This document shows positions 25,523 to 33,710 of a stretch of 64,000 nt of DNA, piece after piece. This DNA comes from a virus: positions 1 to 64,000 of the IMG/VR virus record IMGVR_UViG_3300012271_000010. One strand, written 5' to 3'. Position numbers and translations under genes: made by a program. A model generated the notes under the pieces. That model saw only the letters and a list, made by a program, of their open reading frames with translations. It searched no databases and was not told where the DNA came from. Every line of letters begins with the position of its first letter. Within the stretch, counting starts at the first letter, position 1.

Positions 25523-26021
25523 ACCAGTTGATAAGTTAGATTTTTGGAAAGGTCGTATTGCGGATTCTAAAAATAGTGACATTCACCATAGTGTTTATCG
25601 CTGTAACGGACAGTTATGGAGTATGTTAGAAGACCATCATGTCAGGATAATGAGAGAACACATTAAACCAACCGATAAGGTACTTGATGCCGCATGTGGT
25701 TATGGAAGAATGTCTCAATATTTTAAAAAAGAGAATTATGTTGGCGTTGATTTTTCTCCTGATTTTATCGAAATTGCTAAGCAAGACTATCCTAATAATA
25801 GTTTTATTGTCGGCGATTTAAAGAATCTTCCTTTTGAAGACGAAGAATTCGATTGGTCTTTTGGAGTTTCGATTAAAGACATGATTGTCAGAGAAATTGG
25901 TGAAGCTGATTGGAGTTTGATGGAGAAAGAACTTCGCAGAGTTTCAAAGAAAATTATCCTTTTAGAATATTCAGATGGCAAAGGAAGTCACTTGACCGAC
26001 AATTACAAGGTGATTAAATGA
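25515..26021 (+). CDS. Class I SAM-dependent methyltransferase
   Basis: 168 residues. VLDAACGYGRMSQYF (about 54-68) is motif I of the SAM-binding Rossmann fold, GVDFSPDFIEIAKQ (about 76-89) is motif II with the ribose-binding Asp, and PFEDEEFDWSFGVS follows. Small, without a C-terminal substrate domain. In this cassette it may methylate a sugar or its carrier. The last codon overlaps a downstream ATG; a 70-base gap separates it from the FkbM gene. Confidence 0.85.
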   Translation: MSRPVDKLDFWKGRIADSKNSDIHHSVYRCNGQLWSMLEDHHVRIMREHIKPTDKVLDAACGYGRMSQYFKKENYVGVDFSPDFIEIAKQDYPNNSFIVGDLKNLPFEDEEFDWSFGVSIKDMIVREIGEADWSLMEKELRRVSKKIILLEYSDGKGSHLTDNYKVIK

Positions 26022-26091
26022 AAATCTGTATCGAACATCATCAGAGGTCTCCACTTCCCAGGAAAAGAATCTCCTTATTTTATAGGGAAAG

Positions 26092-26760
26092 ATGGAGAAA
26101 AGAATTACATTCATTACCAGAGAGGAAGCGATGAGGATTGAACTTGACAATTACATTAAGGTTCTAAAAGAAAAAACTACCATCGAACCAAAAGTTTTGT
26201 TCGAAGCTGGCTCTAAAACTGGCGACGACGCTGAGTTCTTAGCAAAACAACTCGGCGTGCCTGATAGTGGAGTGTATGTGTGCGAACCACATTCTGAATT
26301 TTATAAAAAAATATTAGAGAAGTATCCACAACATACTGTAATGAACATAGCTCTCTTCAATGAAGAAGGAGAATTAGAATTCAACGAAGCGAACAATCTC
26401 GACGATGGTCGTTCTTCACTGATGGGAAGAGATATCTATCAAAAAGATTTTTCAATTATAAAAGTAAAAGCAAAAAGAATGGATAATTTGATGGAAGAAC
26501 TTGGACTTGAAACTGTGGACGTTTTTAAGTTAGATGTTGAAGGTGCTTCATATGAGGTCCTTGAAAGTTTCGGTGAACGCATTGATGATCTTAAGTCCAT
26601 TCAGATTGAAGCCGAATATGACGAGGTATGGGAAAATCAAAAGACGTGGGGAGCTATTGTCGATTTTATGATGACAAACGATTTTGTCCTTCTTTGGGAA
26701 CACAATATCATTAACATCCAGATAGATTCAGTGTGGGTGAAGAAAGAGTTTATAAAATGA
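26092..26760 (+). CDS. FkbM-family methyltransferase
   Basis: 222 residues. KVLFEAGSKTGDDAEFLAKQ is the SAM-binding loop, VYVCEPHSEFYKKIL motif II, and VDVFKLDVEGASYEVLESF (about 141-159) is the FkbM signature. FkbM enzymes are O-methyltransferases common in polysaccharide and glycan clusters. The ribosome site TAGGGAAAG precedes the ATG. The stop overlaps the next gene (ATGA). Confidence 0.9.
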   Translation: MEKRITFITREEAMRIELDNYIKVLKEKTTIEPKVLFEAGSKTGDDAEFLAKQLGVPDSGVYVCEPHSEFYKKILEKYPQHTVMNIALFNEEGELEFNEANNLDDGRSSLMGRDIYQKDFSIIKVKAKRMDNLMEELGLETVDVFKLDVEGASYEVLESFGERIDDLKSIQIEAEYDEVWENQKTWGAIVDFMMTNDFVLLWEHNIINIQIDSVWVKKEFIK

Positions 26761-27761
26761 GAGTTGGTTCCATAGTTCTATCCTCTTATCAAGGTTTGGG
26801 GATTTTAGCAAAATCATTTTATGACAATGGGATAATCCAAGAAACGTTAGTAAAACGATCTGGTAGATTTAAGAATCATCCAGAATGGTTTGATAATAAA
26901 GTTCTGGTTGGTAATCCAAACAGTGATTTCGAAGAGAAATTTGAAAAAAAAGATCTACCAGAAGTGGTAGATTTCTTATCTAAAATCGATGTATTGTTGT
27001 TGTTTGAGATTCCTTTCGTAAAACAGCTGATAACTTTGGCTAAACAAATGGGTGTTAAAGTAGCACTGATGCCAATGTACGAATGTACACCTTATCCTTT
27101 AGAAGCTGATTTGTATATCTGTCCATCAGTCCTGGACGAAGATTATTATAAGAAAATGTATCCCAAAGGGAATGTAACTCAGATAAACGTACCAGTTCAA
27201 GTTGATTTTAAACTTAGAGAAAGGGCACACATCTTCGTTCATAATGCAGGTAATGGCGGAACATTCGGTAGGAATGGAACTAAAGAGATCTTAGAAGCGA
27301 TGAAATACGTTAAGTCTCCTATCAAACTGATCTTAAGGACTCAAAAAAATGGTTATACTTCTGATGATCCTCGAATAGAGATTGTTACAAGCACAGTGTC
27401 GTATGATGAGTTGTGGTCAAAAGGAGATGTGTTTTTGTTTCCTGAAAAGTTTAATGGTCTCTCTTTACCGCTTCAAGAAGCGCACGGTTGCGGCATGCTG
27501 GTTATGACGGGCAACCGAAGACCAAACAACGTTTGGTTGCCGCAGGAGCCTTTAATCCCTGTAGACAGAGAGCACGAAACTAAAATAGTTAATGTAAAAT
27601 TTCAAATGTCTGAGTTCGATCCTCGTAAAATAGCTGAAAAGATTGACCACTGGTATGGTAAAGATATAACAGAGTTTTCAATGAGAGGAAAAGCTTGGGC
27701 TGAAGTGAACTCATGGGAAACGTTAAGACCAGTATATCTGGATTCATTAAGGAGAATTTAA
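26757..27761 (+). CDS. Glycosyltransferase, GT-B type
   Basis: 334 residues from the ATG overlapping the upstream stop (an in-frame ATG 24 bases earlier is less likely). VGSIVLSSYQGLGILAKSF has a GT-B-like glycine loop. NAGNGGTFGRNGTKEILEA and FNGLSLPLQEAHGCGMLV (E-x-x-x ... donor site near 230-250) fit a group 1 transferase. Fourth transferase of the cassette. Confidence 0.85.
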   Translation: MRVGSIVLSSYQGLGILAKSFYDNGIIQETLVKRSGRFKNHPEWFDNKVLVGNPNSDFEEKFEKKDLPEVVDFLSKIDVLLLFEIPFVKQLITLAKQMGVKVALMPMYECTPYPLEADLYICPSVLDEDYYKKMYPKGNVTQINVPVQVDFKLRERAHIFVHNAGNGGTFGRNGTKEILEAMKYVKSPIKLILRTQKNGYTSDDPRIEIVTSTVSYDELWSKGDVFLFPEKFNGLSLPLQEAHGCGMLVMTGNRRPNNVWLPQEPLIPVDREHETKIVNVKFQMSEFDPRKIAEKIDHWYGKDITEFSMRGKAWAEVNSWETLRPVYLDSLRRI

Positions 27762-27762
27762 T

Positions 27763-28725
27763 ATGTCAAGAAACGACGAAATTAGAAATGCTAAAGTTTG
27801 TGTAATTGGGGGCGCCGGTTTTCTTGGTTCTCATCTGGTGAATCATTTGGTTGACGACAGAAATTGTGAAGTTTTGGTCCTTGACAATTTGATTACAGGT
27901 TTAAAAAAATACATCAATTCAAAAGCAACTTTCAAATGGCATGACATTCGCGATGATGGTAATACTTTGTCGAATATTCTTCTTGAACATGAGATTGAGT
28001 GGGTTTTCAATTATGCAGCCGAACCATATATTCCAGAGTGCTTTGAACGACCAATGCATTTTTTTGATATCAATGCTACCTCTGTTCTCAGAGTCTTGAA
28101 TGCTTGCGACGTAGCAAAAGTAAAAGGTCTTTTGCAAGTTTCCTCAGCTGAAATCTATGGAGATATGAAAGGTAAAATTAAAGAAACCGACTCTGTGGTC
28201 CCACACTCAACTTATGGCGTGTCTAAAGTTGCTGCTGACGGTCTGGTGCAAGTTCGCTGGCGCGAAGCAAAAGTCCCCTCTATTGCTATGAGACAGTTTA
28301 ATTGTGTTGGAGAAAGAGAAACACATGAATATGTTATTCCTGAGATTATTCAACAGTTGGCTAAGTCATCTACGGTAAACCTGGGAAACAACTCTTTTAG
28401 AGACTTTCAATATGCTGGTGACGCTGTAAGGATGGCAGTAGAACTTCTTGAAAAAGGAGAATTCGGTGAAGTCTATAATATGGGAAGTGAAGGCGGTATT
28501 CAAATTTACGACTTAGCTAATCTCATCGGAGAAATCATTGGTCATGAGGAAGTGACGATTAAGACAGAGTCATCCCGCCAACGCCCTTGGGAAATCTGGC
28601 ACCTACAGTCTGACAACACTAAATTGTATTCAGTAATTGAATCACGTCCTACGGTTACTTTGCGAGAATCCTTGGAAAAGACTGTAAAATTTTACTTTGA
28701 TAACGGGCATTCCTGGGATTATTAA
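27763..28725 (+). CDS. NAD-dependent nucleotide-sugar epimerase/dehydratase (extended SDR)
   Basis: 320 residues. VCVIGGAGFLGSHLVNHL (GxxGxxG, about 11-28) binds NAD; LLQVSSAEIYG supplies the Ser and STYGVSKVAAD (YxxxK, about 150-160) the catalytic Tyr and Lys. RQFNCVGERE and FRDFQYAGDAVRM match GalE / dTDP-glucose 4,6-dehydratase relatives. It acts on a nucleotide-linked hexose, probably making the keto-sugar used by the DegT-type enzyme encoded next. Confidence 0.9.
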   Translation: MSRNDEIRNAKVCVIGGAGFLGSHLVNHLVDDRNCEVLVLDNLITGLKKYINSKATFKWHDIRDDGNTLSNILLEHEIEWVFNYAAEPYIPECFERPMHFFDINATSVLRVLNACDVAKVKGLLQVSSAEIYGDMKGKIKETDSVVPHSTYGVSKVAADGLVQVRWREAKVPSIAMRQFNCVGERETHEYVIPEIIQQLAKSSTVNLGNNSFRDFQYAGDAVRMAVELLEKGEFGEVYNMGSEGGIQIYDLANLIGEIIGHEEVTIKTESSRQRPWEIWHLQSDNTKLYSVIESRPTVTLRESLEKTVKFYFDNGHSWDY

Positions 28726-28726
28726 A

Positions 28727-29710
28727 ATGTTAGCTCCTTATCTTGAATTAGAGAAAAAATATGCAGAATATATCGGCACCAGCGGCTGTGTGACTACTAA
28801 CACTGGGACTTCCGCTCTACATACAGCTCTAGAAGCTTTAGAGCTTAATCCAGGAGATGAAGTCATTGTACCTGAATTTACAATGATAGCTTCAGCTTGG
28901 GCTGTTGTATACGCTGGTCTTAAACCAGTTTTTGTTGATTGTCAACATAATCTTTTGATTGACCCTAATAAAATCGAAGAGAAAATAACACCTAGAACTA
29001 AAGTTATTATGGTTACCCATGTCTATGGTCGTGTTTGTGAAATGAAGAGAATTCATGGAATAGCTAAAAAATATGGTTTAAGGTTGATTGAAGATGCTTG
29101 CGAAGCTCAAGGGGCGAGATATGAAAATGAAAAGAAGGTTGGAAGTCTAGACATTGGTTGCTTTTCATTTTATAGAAATAAAATTATTTGTGCTGAAGAG
29201 GGCGGCGCGATTACTTCAAATGATGAAGATTTCCTAAAGAAGTGTTCTGATTTGAAGAGCATGTCTTTTGGTTCAGAACACAATTATCTCCATGGAAAGA
29301 TCGGATTTAATTATAGAATGACAGATTCCCAAGCAGTTTTGGCATTGAAATCTCTTGAAAATGTTGAAGAAAATCTAAAAGCTAGAAAGCTAGTTGAAAG
29401 CTGGTACAATAAACATCTTCCTTATAAATTTCAAAATTCTCTTTGGTTAGAAAGAAGTGTAGTTTGGGTTTATGACATTAGAGTCGACTCTCAAATCAAA
29501 GATGACCTCGTCGCGTTTTTAAATAGCAAGGGAATAACTGCTCGGCACAGCTTTAAGCCAATGTCTATGCAACCAACATTCAATTATAATTATAAAAATT
29601 TAGTTTCATATCGAGCTTCGAAAGAAGTTTGTTATTTGCCTGTCATACCCGAAATGGATGAACCGGAAGTGGTTAAAATTTGTAATTTAGTTAAGGAATT
29701 CTTTAAATGA
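28727..29710 (+). CDS. DegT/DnrJ/EryC1 PLP-dependent sugar aminotransferase
   Basis: 327 residues from the ATG just after the upstream stop (an in-frame ATG 30 bases earlier lies inside the previous gene). TNTGTSALHTALEALELNPG, VPEFTMIASAWAV, LIEDACEAQGA and CFSFYRNKIICAEEGG (the Lys after RN is the Schiff-base Lys) are family hallmarks, followed by NYRMTDSQAV. It transfers an amino group to a keto sugar. With the SDR enzyme it would give an amino-deoxy sugar nucleotide. Confidence 0.9.
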   Translation: MLAPYLELEKKYAEYIGTSGCVTTNTGTSALHTALEALELNPGDEVIVPEFTMIASAWAVVYAGLKPVFVDCQHNLLIDPNKIEEKITPRTKVIMVTHVYGRVCEMKRIHGIAKKYGLRLIEDACEAQGARYENEKKVGSLDIGCFSFYRNKIICAEEGGAITSNDEDFLKKCSDLKSMSFGSEHNYLHGKIGFNYRMTDSQAVLALKSLENVEENLKARKLVESWYNKHLPYKFQNSLWLERSVVWVYDIRVDSQIKDDLVAFLNSKGITARHSFKPMSMQPTFNYNYKNLVSYRASKEVCYLPVIPEMDEPEVVKICNLVKEFFK

Positions 29711-30543
29711 AAAAAACAATTGGGATTATTGGATACGGGTTTGTCGGTAGAGCGGTATCTCAACTTTCGGAAGTATACGAGGTCAACATTTATGATCCGT
29801 TCGTAGAACAGTATAGTTCACTAGAAAATAAGAATGCATCTTATCTTAGTGATTACGTGGTGGTGTGCGTACCAACTCCAACAAATTCAGATGGTTCGTT
29901 GGAGTTGGGATTGGTAGATAGTTGTGTTTCTGAATGGTCGACAAAAAATAGAAATAGTCTAGACCTTAAAAATAAAGAGTCTATTTTGATTATTAAATCT
30001 ACTATCGAACCAGGTACTATTAAAAAGCTTTCGAGAAAACATAACACAAAAAAGATAGTCCATAATCCAGAATTTTTGACTCAACGTACTGCAATGGAAG
30101 ATTTTAGAAATCCTGTAGAAGTGATAGTCGGCGGCGAAGATCCTAAAGTAGTTGATAGTGTCTTGAATTTGTATAGAGGTTATTATGTTTCTGGAGATAG
30201 AGAACCAAAATATTATGGGACAAGTTCCAAAATGGCTGAACTAGTAAAAATAACTAGAAATTCTTTTTATGCTGTTAAGGTTTCTTATTTCAATGAAATA
30301 AAAGAGTTGTGCACAAAAATCGATGTAGATTACAAACAGTTCAGAGAAATTTTTACTTTGGGCGGAGACCATCCTTGGATCTCAAAACAACATACACAAG
30401 TACCTGGTCCAGATGGTAAGGTTGGTTTTGGCGGTGCTTGCCTTCCGAAGGATTCACAAGGACTAGTAGAATTATCAGAAACACTTGGAGTGTCGATGAC
30501 GACTCTTAAAGGTGCGATTAAATCAAATAAAAGGAGAAGATAA
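29707..30543 (+). CDS. Short nucleotide-sugar dehydrogenase (UDP-glucose dehydrogenase-like)
   Basis: 278 residues. IGIIGYGFVGRAVSQL (NAD loop), VVVCVPTPTNSDGS, IIKSTIEPGT, VHNPEFLTQRTA (catalytic Glu), ELVKITRNSFYAVKVSYFNE (Lys and Asn) and GFGGACLPKDSQGL (catalytic Cys) are all present. Bacterial enzymes are usually near 390-450 residues; this lacks the C-terminal UDP-binding domain, a reduction also seen in some phage versions. It would oxidise a UDP-hexose to the uronic acid if still active. Starts within the upstream stop (ATGA). Confidence 0.85.
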   Translation: MKKTIGIIGYGFVGRAVSQLSEVYEVNIYDPFVEQYSSLENKNASYLSDYVVVCVPTPTNSDGSLELGLVDSCVSEWSTKNRNSLDLKNKESILIIKSTIEPGTIKKLSRKHNTKKIVHNPEFLTQRTAMEDFRNPVEVIVGGEDPKVVDSVLNLYRGYYVSGDREPKYYGTSSKMAELVKITRNSFYAVKVSYFNEIKELCTKIDVDYKQFREIFTLGGDHPWISKQHTQVPGPDGKVGFGGACLPKDSQGLVELSETLGVSMTTLKGAIKSNKRRR

Positions 30544-30755
30544 TGAAATTAAGTAATCAAATGGTTGGAGCGGTCATGATGGCACTTCAAAATAGTCTGA
30601 TGAACCAAACCGATATTCAACCGGAATTCGAAGGTTGGGAAGTATTCTTAAAGGATGGAGAACTTTTTGTTGAAAATCCTCCACAAGTTAATTTTGAAGA
30701 AGATCTTGATGAGACTGATGACATCTTAGATTTTCTCACAGAACCAACTGAGTAA
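30543..30755 (+). CDS. Hypothetical 70-residue acidic protein
   Basis: The ATG overlaps the dehydrogenase stop (TAATG). A helical N terminus (SNQMVGAVMMALQNSLM), then a strand-turn segment (WEVFLKDGELFVENP) and an acidic tail. No family recognised. Confidence 0.7.
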   Translation: MKLSNQMVGAVMMALQNSLMNQTDIQPEFEGWEVFLKDGELFVENPPQVNFEEDLDETDDILDFLTEPTE

Positions 30756-30762
30756 AATAAAA

Positions 30763-31029
30763 ATGCCTCGATATGAATACAAGTGTAAAGACTGTGAAAA
30801 TACTGTTATACTAAGCCACAGTAGAAAGGATGTCGTTGCAGTTAAGATCTGTCCTAATTGTGACAGCTCTTCTGAACTTGAAAGAATCTATTCTTTTTCG
30901 ATAAGCAAGGATGCAGTTCAAAAAGAAAACAAACCAGGTAGTTTAGTAAAATCACACATCGAAGAAGCTAAAGAAGAATTGAAAGAAGAAAAGAAAAAAT
31001 TAGTTGAGAAGGATTTTAAAGTATGTTAA
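30763..31029 (+). CDS. FmdB-type zinc-ribbon protein
   Basis: 88 residues. MPRYEYKCKDCENT and KICPNCDSSS give a CxxC ... CxxC zinc ribbon with the N-terminal PxYEYxCxxC opening of the FmdB regulatory-protein family. A long lysine/glutamate coiled tail (EEAKEELKEEKKKLV) follows. The family is often near transcription functions, and this gene is two genes upstream of the late sigma factor. A regulatory role is inferred. Confidence 0.75.
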   Translation: MPRYEYKCKDCENTVILSHSRKDVVAVKICPNCDSSSELERIYSFSISKDAVQKENKPGSLVKSHIEEAKEELKEEKKKLVEKDFKVC

Positions 31030-31376
31030 GTTTTACCGTTGTTTTATTATTGTCGTTAGCACTTAATGTTATTACGATCTGGTATATTATAAAACTTCTC
31101 AAAAAATATGTACCTATTTCTGAGGATCTTATCGACTTGTTCGAAAAATTGGAAGAATATCATTTTCATGTTAAGACGGTATCGGAAATGCAATCTTTTT
31201 ATGGAGATGAAATTCTTTTGAATCTTTTACGACATTCTAAAACAGTAGTTCACGAAGTAGGGGAGTTTAAGAAAGCTTATTCTCTATTGGATGAACCTGA
31301 CGAAGTTCTAGAACTTGAAGAAGGAGAAGAAGTAGATGACGACCCCGAGAATAAAGACGACGCCCGCGAAGCGTAA
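31023..31376 (+). CDS. Membrane-anchored coiled-coil protein
   Basis: 117 residues. An N-terminal hydrophobic segment of about 25 residues (FTVVLLLSLALNVITIWYII) is a single membrane anchor, followed by a helical region (FEKLEEYHFHVKTVSEM) and a highly acidic tail. It overlaps both neighbours, by seven and 41 bases. Function unknown; a similar anchor-plus-helix protein sits near the late-transcription genes in some T4-type phages (recollection, not verified). Confidence 0.7.
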   Translation: MLSFTVVLLLSLALNVITIWYIIKLLKKYVPISEDLIDLFEKLEEYHFHVKTVSEMQSFYGDEILLNLLRHSKTVVHEVGEFKKAYSLLDEPDEVLELEEGEEVDDDPENKDDAREA

Positions 31377-32055
31377 GCGCCGCTCAAAAGGAAGATTATA
31401 CTTTACGCAAGAGCATCAAGATGCAATTGTAGCTTTTGCAAAATCAGATAATCATGAAGAAAGAGAAAAACTTTATCGTGACTTGATAGGACCAACTTTC
31501 AATGAGTTGGTTGATAAGATAGTTTTTACTTATAAATTTAATAGCTTACCGAATATCGAAGTTTTAAAACACGAATGTAAGGTAGATCTGACTACTATTT
31601 TAGGAAAGTTTGATCCTGACAAAGGATCAAAAGCTTTTTCATATTTTAGTGTTATAACTAAGAATTGGTTTATTCATAAAACAAAAAAGACGGCAAAACA
31701 ACGCGAGCGCGAAGTATACCTCGAAGATGTGAAGCGTGAATCTGATTTTATCACCTTATCAGAAGAAAACCAATATCACAATAAGAGAGAATACAAAGAA
31801 TTTTGGTTAAGTCTTCGTGAAGAGATCGTTAACTGGGAGAAGATGGAACTTAAAGAGAACGAACAAAAAGTTCTCAAAGCTATAAATATTTTATTTGACA
31901 ATGCGGAAGATATTCCTATTTTTAACAAAAAAGCTGTGTATCTCTATTTAAGAGAGATAACAGGTCTCAACACAAAACAGATTGTAAACAATCTTAATAA
32001 ACTTAGATCTAAATATGAACTTTTTAGAAAGAAGTGGGATGAAGGAGAGATATGA
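31336..32055 (+). CDS. T4 gp55-like late-transcription sigma factor
   Basis: 239 residues, ATG after AAGGAG. A basic N terminus, then LILxKFDPDKGSKAFSYFSV-type region 2 (residues about 92-118, KFDPDKGSKAFSYFSVITKN) and an FIHKTKKTAKQ helix, as in phage late sigma factors of the gp55 kind. The C-terminal part (LREITGLNTKQIVNNLNKLR) is a helix-turn-helix-like segment. gp55 proteins recognise a -10-only late promoter together with the sliding clamp. It should direct expression of the virion genes downstream. Confidence 0.85.
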   Translation: MTTPRIKTTPAKRKRRSKGRLYFTQEHQDAIVAFAKSDNHEEREKLYRDLIGPTFNELVDKIVFTYKFNSLPNIEVLKHECKVDLTTILGKFDPDKGSKAFSYFSVITKNWFIHKTKKTAKQREREVYLEDVKRESDFITLSEENQYHNKREYKEFWLSLREEIVNWEKMELKENEQKVLKAINILFDNAEDIPIFNKKAVYLYLREITGLNTKQIVNNLNKLRSKYELFRKKWDEGEI

Positions 32056-32390
32056 GTAAGCTTAAAGAAATTTTAGAAAAGACTCTTACTTCAATCGACA
32101 GCGATAGAACTGACGCTAAACAAATGTTTGATGATATCGCTTCTCATATCGGCAAATCAGCGGATAAATATGCCACTCTAGGTCTGACAGCTGCTAAGTT
32201 TTTAGAAACACTTCAGAAATCAAATGAGCAGAGAGTTAAGCTTCTTAGTATTTTTTCTAGTCGTCTTGAAGATGAAGATGATTTTGGAGAAGTCTCTAAG
32301 GAAGAAGCTGATGCAATTTATGAACAGTTTGAAGAAGAAGAAAACGAAGTAGTGGTTGAACCGATTGAGGAAATTAAGGATGGGTCGTAA
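32052..32390 (+). CDS. Acidic helical 112-residue protein beside the late sigma factor
   Basis: Starts within the sigma gene stop (ATGA). Helical (LKEILEKTLTSIDSDRTDA, LGLTAAKFLETLQKSNEQ) with an acidic tail. In T4, the late sigma factor works with the small co-activator gp33; position and size would fit, but I see no sequence similarity to gp33. Treat as hypothetical. Confidence 0.7.
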   Translation: MSKLKEILEKTLTSIDSDRTDAKQMFDDIASHIGKSADKYATLGLTAAKFLETLQKSNEQRVKLLSIFSSRLEDEDDFGEVSKEEADAIYEQFEEEENEVVVEPIEEIKDGS

Positions 32391-33702
32391 GAATTTTAAA
32401 TATGGAGATTTAAATCCTGCTAATCATCCTCAAGATGGTAGAACACTCGATCCAGAATCATTTACTGGTGCTGGCAATTTAACAGAAGCTGCTCGCCGTG
32501 TCAACACTCCAAATTTTATTGAAAAACTTGGTTTTCCTTTAAAAGGAATTGTGATTCGTGTCGAAACGAATCATAAAGGAAAACCAGAAGCTTCAAGCAA
32601 TTCTAACGAAGGTTGGGGCGCTTGGTCATATAGTTCTACCCTTCCGCAACCTCAATTATGGCGTTGTCGAGTAAGAATTCCTGAGTTGCACGCCCACCTC
32701 CCGATTCCGTTTGATTTTGGACCCGAGGGGCTAAATTCTATTATGGCTTTATATCCAGTTTTTCAAGCTAAAGATGAAGCGACGGCACCACCGATTGTCG
32801 GAGAAATTTGTTATGTAGATTTCGGTGACAGAGAAAGATTCGAAGATCCAATCTTTTTAGGAATGATTAAAAGTGGTGGAACCCCAGTTGAAGGCGGTAC
32901 ATCTTCTGAGAATTCTAACCCTGTTCCTTCTTTAGTCATTAACGAAAATCCTGGTCCTTTAAGCGTCCAAGCGCCGCCAGGAGATTCCATTGGATCTTCT
33001 TTTGAAATAGAGCCAGAGCTTGACGCTCAAAGTCAAGTTCCTGTAGTCGTTCCGCCCAAAGAAACTTTCAAGTGTACAGATACCAAAAATCCTTCTAACA
33101 ATCCTCCAAGTTGTGGACCCCTTGTTTCTACGTCTCCTGGTGAATACGAAACTGCTGAGCGCGGACGTTCAACTGGCAAAAAAGAAATGGCAACATGGAA
33201 CAATCGTTCTCGTAAAGACGTATTGGTTTTAGCTGCTTCTAAACATACTCTAGAGTTGATGGAAGCAGCTTTTATAAAAGATACTGGAATTAAAGATATT
33301 GATATAAAGCGTTTTATCGTTTCAGGTTTTAGAAATTTAGAACATCAAGAATGCCAAAGAAAAAAATATGAAGAATGTCTTAAAGAATGGAAGCGAAAAG
33401 GAGGTAAGCGTCCTACTAGAAGAAACCCACCCGATAAAGGAGCCCTTTTAGATGAGCAACCATCCGCAGTTGCTAAATCAGGTTTTTCAAAACATAACTC
33501 TGGTCTGGCAGTGGATTTTGATCACGACGGTAAGGGAAAAGGTAAAAAATCTAGATCAATAGCTTTGTGGATTTGGTTGCAAAAGAATTCTAGAAAATTT
33601 GGCTGGGTCAATCCAGCTTGGGCTCGGAACAACCCAGCTGAGCCATGGCATTTCGAGTTTAATGAAAGTCTTGCGAAGAAAAATGGTATGCTTCCGCAGT
33701 GA
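32380..33702 (+). CDS. gp5-like baseplate hub with M15 peptidase domain
   Basis: 440 residues from the ATG overlapping the upstream stop (a TTG start 24 bases earlier is possible). Residues about 30-165 resemble the OB-fold part of gp5-type hub proteins (GIVIRVETN, RCRVRIPELHAHLP, ICYVDFGDRERFEDPIFLG). A proline-rich linker follows. The C-terminal 160 residues are an M15 (VanY/D-Ala-D-Ala peptidase) domain: SGFRN, SKHNSGLAVDFD (His and Asp near 372-379) and EPWHFEFN (His near 423). T4 gp5 carries a lysozyme at this place; here a peptidase would open peptidoglycan during infection. Confidence 0.85.
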   Translation: MGRKNFKYGDLNPANHPQDGRTLDPESFTGAGNLTEAARRVNTPNFIEKLGFPLKGIVIRVETNHKGKPEASSNSNEGWGAWSYSSTLPQPQLWRCRVRIPELHAHLPIPFDFGPEGLNSIMALYPVFQAKDEATAPPIVGEICYVDFGDRERFEDPIFLGMIKSGGTPVEGGTSSENSNPVPSLVINENPGPLSVQAPPGDSIGSSFEIEPELDAQSQVPVVVPPKETFKCTDTKNPSNNPPSCGPLVSTSPGEYETAERGRSTGKKEMATWNNRSRKDVLVLAASKHTLELMEAAFIKDTGIKDIDIKRFIVSGFRNLEHQECQRKKYEECLKEWKRKGGKRPTRRNPPDKGALLDEQPSAVAKSGFSKHNSGLAVDFDHDGKGKGKKSRSIALWIWLQKNSRKFGWVNPAWARNNPAEPWHFEFNESLAKKNGMLPQ

Positions 33703-33710
33703 GATAAAAA

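Noticed and set aside
26018-26134. 38-codon frame between the two methyltransferase genes
   Set aside because: It overlaps the FkbM gene start out of frame, is very basic, and has no ribosome site of its own.
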